From the NCBI GenBank assembly GCA_001600415.1, contig BCJX01000001.1, positions 184,551 to 215,973 on the forward strand: a stretch of 31,423 nucleotides of DNA. Direction: 5' to 3'. Each line of letters begins with the position of its first letter. Position 1 is the stretch's first letter. This DNA comes from Pascua guehoae (taxonomy: Eukaryota > Basidiomycota > Tremellomycetes > Trichosporonales > Trichosporonaceae). The translations under genes were made by a program, and so were the position numbers. The notes beneath the pieces are model-generated. The model saw only the letters and a program-made list of their open reading frames with translations, searched no databases and was not told the DNA's origin. Shown here piece by piece: positions 1 to 9,260 of this stretch.

Positions 1-184
1 GGGGGGCGGGGACGGCGAGGGGATGTGCGCTGGTGTTGTGGGGAGGAGGGCTGACAAGGACTAAGTCTGGCGAGACTGAGGTTTGCGGAGCGACAGGGAT
101 AAGGGGGGAAAGGGTCGAACGAGCGGAAGAGCCTGACGAAGGAGCGGAGGGTAACGAGCGAGGTTTGATGGGTCAACTTTTGAC

Positions 185-250
185 GAGGCGGCGGCAGCCT
201 GACGAGCGGACTAGACGGAGGCGGCGGCAGCCTGACGAGCGGACTAGACG
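185..250. repeat. 33-bp direct tandem repeat, two copies
   Basis: Two adjacent identical 33-bp units (185-217 and 218-250), each beginning GAGGCGGCGGCAGCCTG and ending GGACTAGACG. Partial variants (GCGGACTAGGAAGAGCGG) recur further right, around 331-350. The whole stretch 1-398 is G/A-rich and has no convincing coding frame. It lies upstream of a splice acceptor at 397-398, so it may be the inside of an intron of the alcohol-dehydrogenase-like gene. Confidence 0.8.
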
Positions 251-398
251 TGTGGGCCAGGACAGGATGGCATGATGGGCGGACGGCGACGAACTCACGG
301 AGGCCTGGCGTGTGGACGAGGTCCTTATAGGCGGACTAGGAAGAGCGGTCGGGGTTTGACGAGTGACGGACACGTCGTGTACAGCACTAACACCCCAG

Positions 399-582
399 CC
401 TCCGCTTCATCTTTGGCCGTTGCTCCGTCCCGACCTACTTCCCCGGCGCAATCGAGATTCTCCGCCACAACCAGGACCTGTTCTCGACGTTTATCGAGCA
501 CAAGGTGCCCCTCGACAAGGCCGAGGAGTACTACAAGCTCTTTGAACAGAACAAGATTGGCAAGACGGTCTTTGTCGTCTAG
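399..582 (+). CDS. C-terminal exon of a medium-chain (zinc-type) alcohol dehydrogenase-like protein, partial
   Basis: The reading frame from 399 to the TAG at 580-582 encodes about 60 residues. It begins LRFIFGRCSVPTYFPGAIEI and ends with the motif KAEEYYKLFEQNKIGKTVFV. This is the usual C-terminal end of medium-chain NAD(P)-dependent dehydrogenases, where a helix of the form APxAYxxFxxxxxGKxVI closes the catalytic domain. An intron end is visible just before it: branch point ACTAAC at 385-390 and acceptor CCCCAG at 393-398. No earlier exon is recognisable in 1-384, so either the intron is longer than 398 nt and the rest lies left of the window, or this is a stranded gene fragment. The catalytic zinc ligands and Rossmann motif are not in this exon. 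Substrate cannot be named. Confidence 0.6.
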
Positions 583-1218
583 GAGACGAGGGCGGGTGAC
601 AGGACTCGGAGAGGCTGCTACGTCTGACAGGAGAACAAACGTTCACAGGTGGTCAGCAGGACGTCGCGATGTATGTGTACTAGCAGTCGACACACCCGCT
701 GCGCGGGTGCATTGGTCTTGCAGTTGCTGGTATTGGCGCGCACATGGCCACATGGCTTGTATCGCAACCCCAGAGCTTGACTACTACCAACTTCCAGTTG
801 CCCATCACACCACTGCGCGGCGCCGTATGCGGCGCCGCGCCAATTTCTGAGACTACTGTCAGCTGCTGAACTGCTGAGCTACTGAGGCTGCAGCCTGGGG
901 GCATGCAAAGGTGTAGGTCACATGTCGGGCACGAAAGGTCATTCCTCAATGACGGCATCCATTAGGAATAAAATCTAATGAGGCTCAGGGTCATTACAAC
1001 TTGACCTAATCAACTGGACCCTTTTTCGAACCGTTGCATGTATAGCTTGTAGGATACAGCTGGGTGGTCATGTGATGTGTGACGTGGAGGTGCCGAGAGG
1101 TGCACACGGTGTCGCTTCATTCAAGAAATCAGGAGCAATGTTCGGTATTGAGGCTAACCATCGCTTGTTCACCACAACACAATTCACGGCTTGGAAACCA
1201 ACTGATGATTGCTCATAA
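583..1218. other. Intergenic, no gene seen
   Basis: No coding frame with plausible protein composition, tRNA or long repeat was found. A small palindrome of the form GCGGCGCC/GGCGCCGC lies near 818-840. Open frames on the minus strand over 680-958 and 1068-1547 have no recognisable protein character. Confidence 0.5.
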
Positions 1219-1466
1219 CTTGAGGGCATCGAACACATCGTTACCCGGACGCTCCTCCTGGTCGTCTTCATCCTGCGCTTCAACCATACAATCTGGTGCA
1301 TTCTCGCCTTTATCGTGCCCAACTTTGTCTGCACCATTGTTCTCATGCTCGTCGTCCCAGGTCCAAAGACTCGCCCGGACTCATCGTCTCGTGCTATTAC
1401 CAAACCGGCAACCCTTGCACTAAATCTTTGGGGATGCAAAGTGTCTTGGAACTGCCCCAGAGATAG
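1219..1466 (+). pseudogene. Relic of a membrane transporter (MFS-like), frameshifted
   Basis: After an in-frame TAA at 1216-1218 the frame encodes two strongly hydrophobic segments, TRTLLLVVFIL and IWCILAFIVPNFVCTIVLML, up to about 1365. A shifted frame then continues PGLIVSCYYQTGNP (from 1374) and ends at TAG 1464-1466. Hydrophobic helices around an IPNF..TIVLM-like motif followed by a YY..TG helix resemble the eighth and ninth membrane segments of fungal anion:cation symporter (Dal5-like) MFS transporters. There is no start codon, no complete set of twelve helices, and the two parts are in different frames without splice sites. I infer a decayed fragment; the family assignment is from memory of the pattern and is weak. 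Confidence 0.35.
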
Positions 1467-2210
1467 CCCTGAGGCCAGAGCAAGCCCAGATCCAAGAGCC
1501 GAGCGGCGGCTGCTGTGGCTGTCATGCACGGCATCCTTGCCGAGCACAGGTATTTCGACCTAGTCTTTCATGCCGGCGTCTGATGGTAGCGGTGGCCCTT
1601 GTGCACTTTATGGGGGCGCCACCAGAACCACCAGGCTAGGGCGTCGACGAGGACGACGACGACGGGCACGATCTGTGGTCTGTTAGGGTAATGTGGGCTT
1701 GGGGCCAGGGCGTGCTCGTGGTGGGTTTGGGGGGTTTGGGGGTTTGGTGCTCACTACAGCGGGGTGAATGACGCCGAGCTTGTTCTCGGGCTTGCTGGTC
1801 TATCAGCGTTTGGTGGGTGTGCTCGGACTCGGACTCGCACTAGGTACACGCGTCGATAAGCGCGATTGACGTAGGCGCCCGACTTGGCCCGCTTTTCAAC
1901 GTGGCGGTTCGTGCCACGCTCACTTGGGCCACACGGCCACACGGCGGTCATGGCATCGCCTTGTGTCCACGCCACTGCTCATTTGATATTCACTTCCCAC
2001 CTGATTACTCAAGTATCGCTTCTTCTCTCATCTCAACACCGTCAGCCGTCAGAAATGTCCCACCGTGTGAAGCTCGAAGCCCCTATCTATGCCACCGCTA
2101 CTCGCCTCGACAAACGACCCCAAGGGCATAACACCCTGCACGTCTCAACCCGCGGCAACGAATGCACAAGCAGTCCCGGGCAGGCAGTACGCCCTCCAAA
2201 AAATCAGAGT
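1467..2210. other. Intergenic, no convincing gene
   Basis: G-rich in 1600-1760. A C/T-rich leader-like stretch (about 1985-2054) precedes an ATG at 2055 that opens a 64-codon frame (MSHRVKLEAPIYATATRL...). That frame runs straight into the antisense of the tRNA at 2211, so it is not a complete gene; it could be a truncated 5' end. An A6 run at 2198-2203 is the T-run terminator of the minus-strand tRNA-Ala. Confidence 0.4.
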
Positions 2211-2298
2211 GGACGAGTTAGGAATCGAACCAAAGACCTCGTCAATTAGACAAGCTATTTGCTAATGACGCGCTCTACCAACAGCGAGCTACACGCCC
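2211..2298 (-). tRNA. tRNA-Ala (anticodon AGC), with 14-nt intron
   Basis: Read on the minus strand the 88 nt fold as acceptor GGGCGTG/CTCGTCC, D arm GCTC..GAGC, anticodon stem CGTCA/TGACG, and T arm with loop TTCGATT. The anticodon loop begins TTAGCA, giving AGC with a 14-nt intron after position 37. The third acceptor pair is G3-U70, the universal alanine identity element. Odd points: U6-U67 in the acceptor and U51-U63 in the T stem do not pair, and the D loop is two nucleotides longer than in the copy at 2920. A T6 run follows its 3' end (A6 at 2198-2203 on the plus strand), consistent with Pol III termination. Confidence 0.8.
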
Positions 2299-2538
2299 CA
2301 CGCCGATACTCTCTCTGCGCCGATACTCGGGGCGTCGGCAGGGAGACGGCGAAATCAAGTGGGTAAGACAGCAATGACACGTCCCCGAACCGCCCAATGC
2401 CTGTGGGGCTAGCCCTGCCGAAAACCATGCCAAGAAAATTATTCTTGACACCGACGTTCACTGAAGCGGCCCCACCATCACACCTGCCGTCTCCCTCCCT
2501 CGGACCATGTCGAGGAGGAGGAAAAGACAAATATCTCT

Positions 2539-2626
2539 GACGTTTGACAGGGTCGAACTGCCGACCTCATGCGAACCAGCTGTGCAACTGTTAAGCATGC
2601 GCTCTAACCAACTGAGCTAAATCGCC
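2539..2626 (-). tRNA. tRNA-Val (anticodon AAC), with 15-nt intron
   Basis: On the minus strand: acceptor GGCGATT/AAACGTC (one A-A mismatch at pair 5-68, one G-U), D arm GCTC..GAGC, anticodon stem CATGC/GCATG, T stem GGCAG/CTGTC with loop TTCGACC. The 22-nt loop begins TTAACA, so the anticodon is AAC and a 15-nt intron follows position 37. A T4 run lies downstream (A4 at 2522-2525 on the plus strand). Confidence 0.8.
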
Positions 2627-2919
2627 ATTGACTGGGGACCTGACGGCATGTCGGGGTCCGGGCTCGGCGATGAGAGGAGTTGAAGGGTTCTGCAAGCTTG
2701 CCACTCGCTTGTCGGGGCAGTGTTCGGAGGCTGGTGTGGTGGGTGACGATGCGAGTGGCGGCGTTCTCTTCTCCTACTACTGTCGACGAGCCCTTGACGG
2801 TCGTGTTTCCCTCGGCATTGTGCGGGCCGGGAGACAGGCAGGTGGAACCGACGCCCCATCTCCCACTTCCCACTTTGGAGCCTCGTCTTGCAGACTGGAC
2901 GCGCTAAAAAGTGAAGGAT
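2627..2919. other. Spacer between two tRNA genes
   Basis: No gene recognised. Both strands are open over much of it, but neither frame has protein-like composition. An A5 run at 2906-2910 is the T-run terminator of the tRNA at 2920-2999. Confidence 0.5.
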
Positions 2920-2999
2920 GGACGGGTTAGGAATCGAACCAAAGACCTCGTCAATTAGGCCGTGCTAATGACGCGCTCTACCAACTGAGCTACACGCCC
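2920..2999 (-). tRNA. tRNA-Ala (anticodon AGC), with 8-nt intron
   Basis: On the minus strand: acceptor GGGCGTG/CCCGTCC with the G3-U70 alanine determinant and one U6-C67 mismatch, D arm GCTCAGTTGGTAGAGC, anticodon stem CGTCA/TGACG, loop TTAGCA then an 8-nt intron, T arm TTTGG-TTCGATT-CCTAA with a U51-U63 mismatch. It is a close copy of the gene at 2211 but has a shorter intron and a normal-length D loop. A T5 run follows it. Confidence 0.85.
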
Positions 3000-3128
3000 C
3001 ACTACGACGTAAAGATAGTCTGTGCGGGGGCTTCCTGGCACACGACCAGCGTTTTCGTGGCTGGCATCCTGGCGACCGTTTCCTGGCAACCAGAGATGTG
3101 CGGGCGGGAAACTGTGGGTGCCATGTTA

Positions 3129-3326
3129 GAGGTGTTCCGAAAGGTCACGAGGTTACCACATTAAGCTAGGGTGCGCGCGCTGCGCGTACGCAGTGCGCTA
3201 CAACAAGCAAGAAACGTCAGTGTGTCCGAGTTCCGTCCACATTGTGTTGGGCTAGAGAGTCTCCATGCGCAACTTCCACTAGACCAAGCTCAAAGTGGAC
3301 GTCTCAAAACTTTCCCGGCACCCCCG
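3129..3326. mobile_element. MITE, copy 1 of a five-member family (198 bp)
   Basis: The left end (GAGGTGTTCCGAAAGGTCAC, at 3129) and the right end (ending CGTCTCAAAACTTTCCCGG then CACCCCCG at 3326) are inverted copies of each other. They match the ends of the copies at 8338 and 21947. TA flanks both sides (3127-3128 and 3327-3328), as for a Tc1/mariner-type target duplication. The inner segment CTCCATGCGCAACTTC is also shared with the other copies. It holds no open frame and must be non-autonomous. This is the most diverged copy: its first base is G instead of C. Confidence 0.7.
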
Positions 3327-3439
3327 TAACAGGTCGGCCATTGACAGTCTGCATCTGACAAATAGCCAACTACCACCTCAGCTCGCCCACGACGATCCCT
3401 GTCAAACAGACCACGTCCAAAGTCATCCCGCAGCAATGT

Positions 3440-3530
3440 CATTCATCCCTCATTCTTTTGTTTTGTTTTTTGTATATTTTATATTTTTTATTGATTTTTG
3501 AAGTTTTATATATTTATTGTCCGTTGTTCG
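3440..3530. other. AT-rich patch downstream of the three-module secreted protein gene
   Basis: About 80 bp of almost pure A/T (runs such as TTTTGTTTTTTGTATATTTT and TTTATATATTTATTG) in an otherwise GC-rich region. It lies 135-220 bp past the stop codon of the minus-strand gene that ends at 3663. It could be part of its 3' flank and transcription end, but no specific polyadenylation signal can be assigned. Confidence 0.4.
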
Positions 3531-3662
3531 CTACGCTTCTCCTGTCCAACTATAACGTAGACGGAAGGAAACGGCTGGAGGAAGCGTAGGCCCCATTCGT
3601 GGGATTGTCCTTTGGCCTGCCTTTGGCGGGCGGCGCGATCGCGTCACGTACGCGCAAGCCGA

Positions 3663-6138
3663 CTACTGCAGCCCGCGCTTGACCTTGCGGCGACACTGGC
3701 CGCTGCCCGAGGTGGGCCGGGGGGTGGGGGACGCGGACGACGATGCCGAGGCGCTGGGCGTGGGGGACGCGGATGACGAGGGCGACTGGTCGGGGAGCCA
3801 GGGGGGCACGACGGGGGGCTTGTCACTCTTGGCGTAGACCCACGCGGCGTCGGCGCTGCAATGAACTGGGTCTGTAACGACGGGCATGTCGTCCAAGCAC
3901 GCGTACGCATACATGTTGTTCTCGGCGTTGAGCTTTTGCACCATGTAGGGGGTGCCGCACGCGGTGTAGCCATCCGTGAACCATTTCGGCTCCAGGTTGA
4001 ATTCCGCTGCCGGCGTGCTCAGCCCGCCGTAGCAACCCTGGAATGCCCAGCCCCATTGGTGGCCGTACACCAGATTCGCTTCGCCGCAGCCCACCAAGGG
4101 ATCGCCTGGGAAACGGTCGACAACGGGCATGCCAGTACTGCTGGGACACTCGCATTTGCCAGTGGCAGCGTTGTAGAGGGTCCACCATGAACCTCCGCGG
4201 CCCTCGAAGCCGTAGCAGTAATCCTGTGAAGTGTGAGTCGCGACCTTTAAAAGCGGCAATGTAAGTTGCCATGTAACGTACCTCGCAGAGAATACTACTG
4301 CTGACGTTACCCCAGGTTCGGCTTGGGAAAAATGCGGATTTCGTGGCGTTCAAGCAGCCGACGAAGTAACGCAAGTTCGCATAGTCCACAGAGTTGGTGG
4401 GCGCGGGGGGCGCTGAGGAGGACTGGGTTGGCGAGGCAGAGGATGACGCCGAGGCGGAGGGGGACGACGAGGGGGATGCCGACGCCGATGGGGAGGTGGA
4501 GGCACTGGGGGACGCCGTGGGGGACGCCGACGCGGACGACGACGGCGCCCCGTCGGGGAGCCATGCTGGCACGACCGGAGGACGGGAAACCTTGGCGTAG
4601 ATCCATTTGCTGTCGGGTCCGCAGTGGACAGGGGCGGTAACCACGGGCATGTCGTCGTAGCACGCGTGAGCGTACATGGCCCCCGCCGCGTTTTTCATTT
4701 GCACCATGTAGGGCGAATCTGGACACTCGCGGAAGACATCCAGGAGATTTTTGGGTGGTGGAAGTGTAGTGAAGTTCGCTGCCTCTGAATTGACCTGGTT
4801 GTAACAACCCTGGAATGTCCAGCCGTAACGGTGGCCATACACCTCACTTTCTTCGCCGCACCCCACCAAAGGGTCGCCTTCGTAGCGGGGCATGAAGCCC
4901 GAGCTACTGCTGTCGCCATAACACGTGCATTTGCCCTTGGAAGCCTCATAGAGCGAGACCATTTTACTCTCGGGAGGCTGCTGGTAGCAGTACTCCTGTG
5001 CAGTGTAAGTGGTGACCCTCGAAAGTCGTAGCCCTAGAAAGCATGTTTCCAAGTAACGTACCTCGCACTCCAGGACATTGGAGACGTTGCCCCAGGTCGT
5101 GCTGGGCAAAAAAAATACCTGCTGGTCGTACAAGCAACCGATGAAATAACGCGTGGCGGCATATTCCGTCCAACCGGTAGGCGTCGAGGACGGTGGGGAC
5201 GACTGGGTTGGTGACGCAGAGGATGACGCAGACGCAGAGGGAGATGCAGAGGCGGAGGCAGAGGAGGAGACAGAGGCTGACGCCGACGGCGAGGATGGTG
5301 CCGAAACGCTGGGCGAGGCAGTGGCGGACGCGCTCACCGATGCCGAGGGCGACCCGTCCGGGGCCCAGTTAAAGGAAGGCTCACCCTTCCGGGCCCAGAC
5401 ATACTTGGCGGAACCGTCGCAGTGGACGGGGTCAGCCACACCAAGGGGCGAGGTGAAGCACGAGTAGCTGGAACCTACGAGCACCATGTGGGGCGCGTCG
5501 CATGCGAAGGTGGTGAGCAGCGTGTCGACGGGGTTAAATGTCCCAGCACCCCACGTTCCAAGGGCCCAGCAGCCCTCAAAGGTCCATTCCTTCGAGGTTT
5601 GGAGGTAGACCTCGTCCCCTCCGTCGCACCCCGTGAAGGGATCGCCTGGGTGGCGGGCCGGATTGCCTTCGACGCCGCCGACGCCACAGGTGCATACGCC
5701 GCTGACCGGGTTGAACCACGAAGAGACCACAGGGTATTCGGAGCAGAAGACCTGTGGAGTGTAAGCTGTGACGCCTGGAATTTCCAGTCACTGGTGTTGA
5801 CTGAGTGGGGTCAAGGTGGAGAGCAACCTCCTTCGTACACTGCATGCCTTTGCGTCGACGGCCTCTCCGACCTTTCCGACTTGCCCCTCCTTTGGCATAT
5901 ACGCTTCGTTCAGACAACCAACGAAGAAGCTGTTAGGCGTATCTTCCGCGCCAGCATCCGTGGAGGAAGGGGTCGGGGAGGGAGCGGCCCCAGTGGACAC
6001 CAAAAGCGACGCAGACGGGATTACCGAAGGGGACGGAGACGCAGCCGAAGATGCCGCAGGGGATGCAGGCACAGATGCCGACTGGGCCAGCTGCGCCAGA
6101 GCGCCTTGGGCAATGACGAGGAGCTGAAGCAGCACCAT
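3663..6138 (-). CDS. Secreted protein with three tandem Cys-rich (WSC-like) modules and Ser/Ala/Pro linkers
   Basis: Four exons: 6138-5839, 5751-5062, 4995-4282, 4223-3663, giving about 754 residues. The N-terminus (MVLLQLLVIAQGALAQ) is a signal peptide. Three modules of roughly 150-165 residues follow. Each opens with YFVGCLN-like residues, has C-x2-YC or C-x2-FC, then GKCTC, GDPLVGCGE, GWTFQGCY, MYAHACYDDMPVV, PVHC and WIYAK. Linkers of Ser/Ala/Pro repeats (SASASPSAS type) separate them and are likely O-glycosylated. The cysteine spacing recalls WSC carbohydrate-binding domains, but the match is loose and the long second half of the module is unfamiliar. There is no GPI signal at the end (GQCRRKVKRGLQ), so it is probably secreted or wall-bound. 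All three introns are phase 0 and sit directly after the CE or CS of each module. The first module is the most diverged. Confidence 0.8.
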
Positions 6139-6284
6139 GGCGAATAAACAGCGCCTTGGACGGGCGAGTCGCAGTCGTCAGACCAGTGAGCCGGGTCGAA
6201 GCCGCGTGGAGAAGGGAGAAGGGGGAAGATGAGGGATGAGATGAAGGGGATGAGGAACAGACAGCGGAGGGAGGGATGGGGGTT

Positions 6285-6292
6285 AATATATA
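6285..6292 (-). promoter_or_regulatory. TATA-like box of the three-module secreted protein gene
   Basis: The minus strand reads TATATATT here, about 147 nt upstream of the ATG at 6138, in an otherwise GC-rich leader region (6139-6400) that holds no other gene. Confidence 0.4.
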
Positions 6293-6403
6293 CATCTATC
6301 ACCCACTCCCCCTCCCCCAATATGCGGAGCAACCTCGGAGCTACTCCAGAGGAAGGCGGGCCGTCATTGCCAGGCCGCCTATTCTTCCCACTCTCCCGCA
6401 CTC

Positions 6404-7118
6404 TTGGTTGCCCGCATTGTCCTCCAAAGTGTGCCATCGGGTGGTGTGCGTTGCTCAGACTACTCGGTACCGTGCACGTTCCAAGCGGACCTGGAGGGTC
6501 GCAAGGTCGGCACGGTCCTGCAGAACGCCACACCAGGTCGTTGGACCATCTATGCGCATGGACGCATTGAGTTTGGGACCGGCGACCTTGCCCCAGAACG
6601 CTCTGAATTTCTGAAATACAGCAACAGTAGTGTATCCAGGTCTGTGATCCGTGCACCAGGACAACGTCATCATACTGAAGCCTCAGAAGTTACAGAGAAT
6701 TGAGAGCAGTGTTGCTGGCAATTGTTTGCCTGCTCCAAGTTCAAGGAACGGGCCTGGGATACTCGCACCTGCAAGGTACAGAGGAAGCGTGCTGTCGAGA
6801 CCAGGCGGAGGGAGCCATTCCTGGGACTTAGATTACACACCTTGCAATGTTGGTCAAAGACGGATGTGTCATGCCGTCCGCCACTACGTCGATCCCCGAC
6901 TTTGTATCCCCGACTCTCAACCCAAGAGTTTGTGCAGCTGGTACGCGCCGCCAACGACCTCGTTCCACCGCACGCTGGCCAAATCGGGATGGGTGGCAGA
7001 GTGTAAGCACCAGCCCCGTATGCGCACGGGCAGGTACGACCCATTCGGAAACCTGGCACTTGATACCCTTGGAGCTGGAGTTGTGAATCTGTCGTCACAA
7101 CAAGCCAACAGCGTGTGA
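6404..7118 (+). pseudogene. Unrecognised, probably decayed protein gene
   Basis: Several stretches look like real protein but lie in different frames. From 6404 the frame reads CTFQADLEGRKVGTVLQNA then GRWTIYAHGRIEFGTGDLAP, without a start ATG. A segment near 6840-6920 reads LVKDGCVMPSATTSIPDF. From about 6915 another frame reads STQEFVQLVRAANDLVPP and AGQIGMGGRV. A clear intron (donor GTAAGC at 7002, acceptor GGGCAG ending at 7033) joins this last piece to YDPFGNLALDTLGAGVVNLS and a stop at 7116-7118. The intact 3' end with a good intron shows that this was a gene. The upstream frames do not join by visible splice sites, so it is either a pseudogene with frameshifts or has exons that I cannot place. 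I do not recognise the family. Confidence 0.4.
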
Positions 7119-8094
7119 GATGCAAGATTCCATAAGGGACTAGAGTGGAGGGAGGCGGCGCCGGCGCCGTCTGCACTGTCCCTGAGTGAGGATTGATCGA
7201 CATACCGAGCGATTTGTTTTCATCCGTCTTGGCAGATTAGCAGCAGGTGCGCGCTCTCGCTCCGCCCGGCTGTGTCGGAAGTGCCGAGACCAAAGTCAAA
7301 TGTGACCAAGGTGCATTGGCAGACGGAAGCATGTGCGTGTCCTTCCGTGGGCCGGGTGGAGCAACGGTCAGCCGCTAGGCACCTGGTCGCATAGTGTTGG
7401 CAGAATGTCTTGGGTCATGTCTCGGGAACATGTAGCTCAAACAGCTAACAGAGGTGAAACATTACACATCTGAGCACTTGACGTTGGTGTGTATTTCCAC
7501 TTGCCAGACGTACAAACAGTCTTCTGTTCATACAGTGCTGGTGTTACACATTACACTGAAGGCTCATGAGGACCGTACTGCACGGGGGGGTCCGCACACG
7601 GGGGGCCGAAGGCATCTTGGCCGCTGTCCTCGACGCCGACATGCTTCTGGTAATAGTATACCATTGGTAATCAAACAGATGCATGGACCGCTGCCATGTT
7701 TTTTCGGGTCCTTGGATGTCGCTTGCGCCACTGCACGAGCCCCTCGCCAAGACTAGCAGCTAGCAGACAGCCTCCTCGGTTCATCGCAACCCCCTGAGGT
7801 GTGATGAGCAGCCATTAGAAATGGCCGTTTATCCTATCCTGGCAAGTGGGAGTGCCGATGGCAGGGATGCTCGAACTTGTGCTGTTGCGATTACGAATTT
7901 TGTTTACTGAGGCACAGGCTGAGCCCTCAATGTCCTCGCCTCACCAGCCGCTCAGCGCCGAGCGCCGAGCGCCAAGCTCGCGCTACCCTGCAGCTCTCTG
8001 CTCATGCTGCTCACGTCCGCTCCGTCCGCTCCCGTAGTCGGCAATGGGGACTCGGGGGCCGACCGGCCCGACACCTGTGAGGACAAAATCATCG
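7119..8094. other. Intergenic, nothing recognised
   Basis: No gene, tRNA or long repeat was found. There is a GC palindrome GGCGCCGGCGCC near 7155-7166 and G-runs at 7585-7608. Short open frames have no protein-like composition. Confidence 0.5.
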
Positions 8095-8173
8095 GCTCGT
8101 ATAGTATAGTGGTTAGTACGCTTCGTTGTGGCTTTCCATCCGAAGAGACCGCTGTTCGATTCAGCGTACGGGC
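8095..8173 (+). tRNA. tRNA-His (anticodon GTG), with 8-nt intron
   Basis: Acceptor GCTCGTA pairs fully with TACGGGC (with one U-G wobble). D arm is GTAT-AGTGGTTA-GTAC, identical in form to other fungal tRNA-His genes. Anticodon stem is CTTCG/CGAAG, T arm CGCTG-TTCGATT-CAGCG. The loop starts TTGTGG, so the anticodon is GTG and an 8-nt intron follows. A G precedes position 1, at the site where the extra 5' guanosine of tRNA-His sits. A T4 run at 8200-8203 follows. Confidence 0.9.
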
Positions 8174-8337
8174 ACGGAGAAGCTTGAAGCGATTCGTTCT
8201 TTTGCTGTTTTGGCTGTTAAATGACGCAGTCACTGGAGTGGCTTGCTGGACTTGGGTTGGGCGCCTTTTTCGCCTAGAGACCCGTAGCAAGGTGGTATTG
8301 TCCCTATGATCTGATTCACCATTAACTTTGGGCCATA

Positions 8338-8510
8338 CAGATGCGTCTGGAAAGTCTTGAGACTGCCACATTGAGATCAGTCTAGTCGAAGTTGCGCATG
8401 GGCACTCTCTCGACCAATGCAATGGCACAGCAGTTGATACACCGCTGTTTCCTGTGTCCTGCCCGCCTCCCTGTGTACGTTGTAGTCTCATGACTTTTCG
8501 GACACACCTG
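8338..8510. mobile_element. MITE, copy 2 of a five-member family (173 bp)
   Basis: Starts CAGATGCGTCTGGAAAGTCT and ends with the inverse, TTTTCGGACACACCTG. The next bases inward (GAGACTGCCACATTGAG on the left, GTAGTCTCATGA on the right) continue the terminal inverted repeat. TA flanks both ends (8336-8337 and 8511-8512). The interior, read in reverse, aligns with the copy at 21947 over segments such as CTGCTGTGCCATTG and CCATGCGCAAC. No coding capacity. Confidence 0.8.
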
Positions 8511-9260
8511 TAGTTCTTGCTGGAATTCAGCCTACCTCTGGGTAATGGTGTTCGCGTCCCGTCGGCGTGGTGTTCGAGTAGCATCATATGTCTCTGCCTT
8601 AGGACATCCTCGTTCCAAGGCAAGGAGCTGTGTCCTGGTTCTCTCATCGTGCTCCATCCTTACCGCGATGGGTAAGAATATTGACGGATTGTTCTGGCCC
8701 TTGTCTGGATTCCATGGTCCTGCTCCATATCGGCTCAACGGAACATGCGCCGTCCGGGAGCCGAGTTTGTGCGCCTCGCTTTCTCTCACGTCACAGTCGG
8801 TTATCTCGGCCAGGAATAGAACGTGAGCCTGGCGACGCCACTGGCCCACGTGTAGACATACACTAATGCTCTGTGCCCGGGCTATGAAGACCAAGACTTG
8901 TGTCCCACATGACGTTGGACACCAGAGCGGGGCGCGTGACCTCTGTTAATTGAAGCATACACCGACCCGTCTGAAACCACTCGCCTCGTCCTTGCAAAGT
9001 GCACGAGCGTGCTGAAAATGGAATCAATGGGCGTGGAACAAAGGAATATGAGGTGGTCTTCAGATCAACTGACTGTGTGCGCTGAACTTTATGCCCGCGG
9101 CATTCTTTGACCGCCCCATGACACCCTCCGGATCCCGTCGGGTGCCACATTCACACGCACATGGAAGTGAAAAAAAACAATTTCCTCAATAAGAGCGGGG
9201 GTGGTGACAAAAGCATGTAAACTGCCCTCAGGCAACACATTTCACCTTTAAGTACACAAC
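8511..9260. other. Intergenic, upstream of the small secreted protein gene
   Basis: No gene recognised. The last 100 bp before the ATG at 9261 contain an A-run (about 9171-9177) and a CTTTAAGTACACAAC leader, but no clear TATA box at a normal distance. Confidence 0.5.

Noticed and set aside
2055..2249. Gene starting MSHRVKLEAP
   Set aside because: Runs into the tRNA-Ala antisense with no donor site or recognisable protein content; at best a truncated 5' end.
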